NCBI GenBank assembly: GCA_023433305.1
Contig: JAEZCZ010000137.1
Location: forward strand, 1-16,902
Direction of reading: 5' to 3'
Source of the DNA: Pseudomonadota bacterium
Lineage (GTDB): Bacteria > Pseudomonadota > Alphaproteobacteria > Sphingomonadales > Sphingomonadaceae
DNA length: 16,902 nucleotides
The position numbers were made by a program, and so were the translations under genes. The notes below the pieces were generated by a model. That model saw nothing but the letters and a program-made list of their open reading frames with translations, was not told the origin of the DNA and ran no database searches. Each line of letters begins with the position of its first letter. The first letter of the stretch is position 1. Positions 15,033-16,902 of the stretch are shown piece by piece.

Positions 15033-15692
15033 ATGCTGGCCGACCTGATCGCCCTGCTCGACAAGCCGCTCCTCCTGCTGATCGTGCTGACGATCGGCGG
15101 GGTGATCGGCATTGTGCTCGAAAGCGCGCTCAACCGGATCGACCGCGAGAAGCGCCGCGCTTACTGGCGCGGACGCAACGCGGCGAAGAGCCGGTTCGGG
15201 AAGACCGGGCATAAGGTCGCGCCTTTCAAGGCGCCCGAAGCGCGGGCCCGTGATATCGCGACGGAGCAGCTCAAGGCCGTGATGCGCGCGAGCTTTCGGC
15301 CGCGTGCCTTGCTCAATCGCCCGGAGACCCTGGTGTTCAAGGCGCTCGACAGCGCGGTGATCGCGCGCAACCCCGCCTGGCAGGTGATGGCGCAAGTCAG
15401 CCTCGGCGAGTTCCTCGCCAGCGAGGACAAGGACGCTTACCTCTGCATCAACAGCAAGCGGGTGGATTTCGCGCTGATGGACCCCGCGGCAAACGTGCGC
15501 CACGCGCTCGAATACCAGGGCAACGGCCACCATCAGGGAACGGCCGCCGCGCGCGACGCGGTGAAGAAGGAAGCGCTGCGCAAGGCGGGGATCGGCTATC
15601 ACGAGATCGTCGCCGGGCACACCACGCCAGCGGAGCTGAAGCGGCTGGTGGAGAAGTTGGTGCCGGCGGGCGTGGGAGAGCGCGCGGCCTGA
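15033..15692 (+). CDS. Membrane-anchored DUF2726 protein, nuclease-like residue pattern
   Basis: A 219-residue protein. Residues of about 11-29 form one hydrophobic helix, followed by a very basic stretch (RIDREKRRAYWRGRN), so the protein should be anchored in the inner membrane with its body in the cytoplasm. From about residue 92 it matches the DUF2726 pattern: LLNRPETLVFKAL, WQVMAQVSLGEFL, KRVDFALMD, HALEYQGNGHH, RDAVKKEALRKAGI. Asp145, Glu160-x-Gln162 and Lys178 resemble the D...ExK/Q...K layout of PD-(D/E)XK nuclease-fold proteins, but activity is not established for this family. The ATG at 15033 has no strong ribosome binding site; the hydrophobic start supports it. It stands alone, with about 390 bp of gene-free DNA downstream. 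Confidence 0.8.
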   Translation: MLADLIALLDKPLLLLIVLTIGGVIGIVLESALNRIDREKRRAYWRGRNAAKSRFGKTGHKVAPFKAPEARARDIATEQLKAVMRASFRPRALLNRPETLVFKALDSAVIARNPAWQVMAQVSLGEFLASEDKDAYLCINSKRVDFALMDPAANVRHALEYQGNGHHQGTAAARDAVKKEALRKAGIGYHEIVAGHTTPAELKRLVEKLVPAGVGERAA

Positions 15693-15790
15693 GACTTGGG
15701 TGCCAGGCCACCACGCGACCGGGCATGCCGTTCCGGCCCTTTCGGCCCGGGAATTGTAGGACTTGGACCGGGTGTTACACAGTCCAGGGG

Positions 15791-15823
15791 AAAAAAACTT
15801 GCCCTTGCGGATCGGCCCGCGAG
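15791..15823 (-). terminator. Weak possible terminator on the minus strand
   Basis: Read on the minus strand, CTCGCGG and CCGCAAG (15823-15804) can form a 7-bp stem with one mismatch and a 6-nt loop. Six bases later comes a run of seven T. The gap between stem and T-run makes it a poor example. It would end a transcript coming from the LexA-type box side. Confidence 0.22.
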
Positions 15824-16004
15824 CTTGCGCGTGGACCCCGCCGCTTGGCTGCCTTGCGCGAGCGCTGCGAGGCATGCCGTCGCCCTGGGGATGCCCATCG
15901 GCAGGCGGCGTTGCAGCGGCTCGGGCGCGCAGGGCGTGGCCGGGGGAGGAGTCGGTTCGGGCGCTCATCGGGGAGTGTGGAGCAGACGAAATCCTATTTT
16001 GGAA

Positions 16005-16019
16005 GTTCTTTGTTCGTTC
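16005..16019. promoter_or_regulatory. LexA-type SOS box (GTTC-N7-GTTC)
   Basis: GTTCTTTGTTCGTTC is a perfect match to the direct-repeat operator GTTC-N7-GTTC recognised by alphaproteobacterial LexA. It lies in the gene-free region. No annotated gene starts beside it: the genes to the right read towards it and the DUF2726 gene ends 313 bp to its left. On the minus strand a TAGGAT (15996-15991) could be a -10 element of a leftward transcript, but no good -35 is visible. Confidence 0.5.
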
Positions 16020-16080
16020 CCCCCAGCGGGCCGGGAGATGCTGGCTTGACCTCAACCCCCGCACCGGCAGCTTCGGAAGG

Positions 16081-16434
16081 CTATCGCGAAAGGCGCTTGC
16101 GGTTCGCGCGGACGCGCTTGCCGTAGTGCGAAAGGGTGCGCGCCGCGATCGTTTCCGGCCGGCGACCGAGCGCGCCGGTGGCGAGCGCGACGCCGAGCTC
16201 CCACGCGGCTTCGGCCTTCTCGGCCACCATCCGCTGCGCTTCGAGCTGGGCTTCCGCGCCGCCGAGCGCCATCTTCGTGCTGCGCAGCGCGATCACGCTC
16301 GCCGCCTCCGCGCCGAGCAGCCACGCGTCCATGCCCAGCGTGAACGGGTTGGCGAGGGATCTGCGGCGGGTGCGCTTGCGAGCCATGCGGGAAGAAGTCG
16401 CGGGCGGGCGGGGTGTTCCGGCAGCCTCGGTCAT
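16081..16434 (-). CDS. Small helical hypothetical protein, phasin-like
   Basis: A 117-residue protein. The first 27 residues are Pro/Ser and then strongly basic (RMARKRTRRRSLANP). Residues of about 30-90 are predicted by eye as long amphipathic helices rich in Ala, Glu and Leu (WLLGAEAASVIALRSTKMAL, EAQRMVAEKAEAAWELGVAL). The tail is basic again (KRVRANRKRLSR). Such helix-plus-basic-tail layout recalls phasins and other small granule- or nucleoid-associated proteins, but I recognise no family motif. The first ATG at 16434 overlaps the Doc-gene stop (ATGA), which argues for co-translation; an internal ATG at codon 17 (MARKRTRRR) is an alternative start. No enzymatic residues are evident. Confidence 0.6.
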   Translation of the reverse strand: MTEAAGTPRPPATSSRMARKRTRRRSLANPFTLGMDAWLLGAEAASVIALRSTKMALGGAEAQLEAQRMVAEKAEAAWELGVALATGALGRRPETIAARTLSHYGKRVRANRKRLSR

Positions 16435-16817
16435 GGTGTGGTCGACAGGTGCGCGCGGAACCAGTCGGCCAGCTCGTCTTCGGTCAGCTCGCCGGCGGCG
16501 AGGGCGACGATGGCGACGACCAGCTCGGCGTCGGTCGCGGCGAGCGCATGGCCGTTGAGCGCGAGGAAGGTTTCCGCGACGACCGCCGCGGTGCGCTTGT
16601 TGCCGTCCACGAACGGATGGTTGCGGGCCAGGCCGAAGGCATAGGCGGCGGCGAGCGCGGCGGCGTCGGGATCGTCGTACTCGGCGAGGTTGCGTGGGCG
16701 CATCATCGCGCTTTCGAGCGCGCCGGCGTCGCGCACGCCTTCACCGCCGCCGTGCTCGGCGAGCTGCTCGGCATGCGCCGCGAGCGCCACCTCGGTGGCG
16801 ATCAAGAGCCAGCTCAT
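16431..16817 (-). CDS. doc: Doc (death-on-curing) family toxin
   Basis: A 128-residue Fic-fold protein of the Doc branch. It has the family opening with EHGGGEGVRDAGALESAMMR, and the core motif HPFVDGNKR at 67-75 (His67, Asp71, Asn73, Lys74, Arg75) followed by TA. In Doc the Lys replaces the Gly of Fic AMP-transferases, and the characterised phage P1 Doc phosphorylates elongation factor Tu; the same reaction is inferred here. The ATG at 16817 is preceded by GGGAGGGG, which lies in a hairpin arm. The usual antitoxin Phd would be expected just upstream, but only about 85 bp remain before the window end and they hold no gene, so the antitoxin is absent, distant or beyond the end. The downstream partner is the small helical protein, overlapping by 4 bp. 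Confidence 0.88.
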   Translation of the reverse strand: MSWLLIATEVALAAHAEQLAEHGGGEGVRDAGALESAMMRPRNLAEYDDPDAAALAAAYAFGLARNHPFVDGNKRTAAVVAETFLALNGHALAATDAELVVAIVALAAGELTEDELADWFRAHLSTTP

Positions 16818-16820
16818 GTT

Positions 16821-16842
16821 CCCCTCCCGCTTGCGGGAGGGG
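16821..16842. repeat. Perfect 10-bp hairpin, REP-like intergenic element
   Basis: CCCCTCCCGC and GCGGGAGGGG flank a TT loop and are exact complements. The sequence, followed by GCTAGGGGTGGGC, looks like the short palindromic repeats I recall as common between genes in sphingomonad and related genomes; a single copy is seen here. On the minus strand the arm GCGGGAGGGG carries the ribosome binding site of the doc gene. Confidence 0.65.
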
Positions 16843-16876
16843 CTAGGGGTGGGCGTGTGCGCATGCTTCGGACTGG

Positions 16877-16902
16877 CCCCCCCCCCACCCCCCCCCCCCC
16901 CC
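16877..16902. other. C homopolymer at the window end, probable assembly artefact
   Basis: Ten C, one A and then fifteen C to the last base. Such tracts are uncommon in bacterial coding-dense DNA and typical of low-quality read ends (poly-G on the other strand), so this probably marks a contig end. Confidence 0.6.

Larger units (their letters stand above)
15693..16080. other. Gene-free region of about 390 bp
   Basis: No reading frame here looks coding: the open frames on both strands lack ribosome binding sites and have unlike-protein composition. The stretch holds an imperfect dyad at 15765-15785 (GGAC..GTGT/ACAC..GTCC), a seven-A run at 15791-15797, GC-rich sequence with repeated short complementary segments at about 15800-15960, and a locally AT-richer part at about 15985-16019 containing a LexA-type box. 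I tested by eye for tRNA, tmRNA, SRP RNA and RNase P RNA signatures and saw none. An unrecognised small RNA is possible. Confidence 0.5.

Noticed and set aside
15719..15740. Stem around CGGCC-CTTT-CGGCC as a terminator of the DUF2726 gene
   Set aside because: The stem needs a bulge and no T-run follows; Rho-dependent ending is as likely.
15765..15785. Dyad GGAC..GTGT T ACAC..GTCC as a hairpin or terminator
   Set aside because: A one-base loop cannot fold in RNA and no T-run follows on the plus strand; it might be a protein site but nothing supports a named one.
15700..16060. tmRNA, SRP RNA, 6S RNA or RNase P RNA
   Set aside because: No tRNA-like ends, tag-peptide frame, GGAAGGAAGCAGCC-like core or RNase P core motif could be found by eye; 6S RNA was not excluded firmly because its sequence is poorly conserved.
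14577..16064. A 495-codon open frame on the minus strand
   Set aside because: It runs antisense through the DUF2726 and VOC genes, has arginine/alanine-rich composition without motifs, and no ribosome binding site; long antisense frames are usual at this GC content.
1..16902. CRISPR array, insertion sequence, prophage or tRNA attachment site
   Set aside because: No regularly spaced repeats, transposase, integrase or tRNA sequence was seen on either strand.

Overview
The window is a high-GC, densely coded stretch typical of an alphaproteobacterium, most likely a sphingomonad (Sphingomonadales) or a Caulobacter-like relative. The basis is protein resemblance recalled from memory: four consecutive genes match the Caulobacter crescentus xylXABC genes in order and in many sequence blocks. 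No marker gene is present, so the genus is open.

Left and centre (1-13028) form a hemicellulose-utilisation locus in two facing blocks. On the plus strand come the 3' end of a GH3 glucosidase-like gene, a type-B carboxylesterase and a GH27 alpha-galactosidase. They converge on a minus-strand GH43 beta-xylosidase/alpha-arabinofuranosidase. That gene diverges, across 87 bp holding a LacI-type operator, from a tightly coupled plus-strand operon: xylX (2-keto-3-deoxyxylonate dehydratase), xylA (alpha-ketoglutarate semialdehyde dehydrogenase), xylB (xylose dehydrogenase), xylC (xylonolactonase), an SGNH sialate-O-acetylesterase-like esterase, a GH5 mannanase-like enzyme carrying a Tat signal, and an aldose 1-epimerase. 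Read together, the enzymes remove esters, galactose, arabinose/xylose and mannan backbone units from plant hemicellulose and oxidise xylose to alpha-ketoglutarate by the Weimberg route. The xylonate dehydratase (xylD), the transporter and the LacI regulator are not in the window.

The right part (13033-16902) is a set of small unrelated genes: a lipoprotein and a DUF302 protein (minus, coupled), an FMN-binding split-barrel stress protein (plus), a glyoxalase-fold VOC protein (minus), and a membrane-anchored DUF2726 protein with a nuclease-like residue pattern (plus). Then follows a roughly 390-bp stretch without a convincing gene that holds a perfect GTTC-N7-GTTC alphaproteobacterial LexA-type box. 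Last are a phasin-like small protein and a Doc-family toxin (minus, overlapping) whose ribosome binding site lies in one arm of a 10-bp hairpin. The window ends in a C homopolymer that looks like a contig-end artefact.

The most notable points are the extended xylose/hemicellulose operon without xylD, the single operator overlapping two divergent promoters, the orphan Doc gene with a sequestered ribosome binding site, and the isolated SOS-type box.
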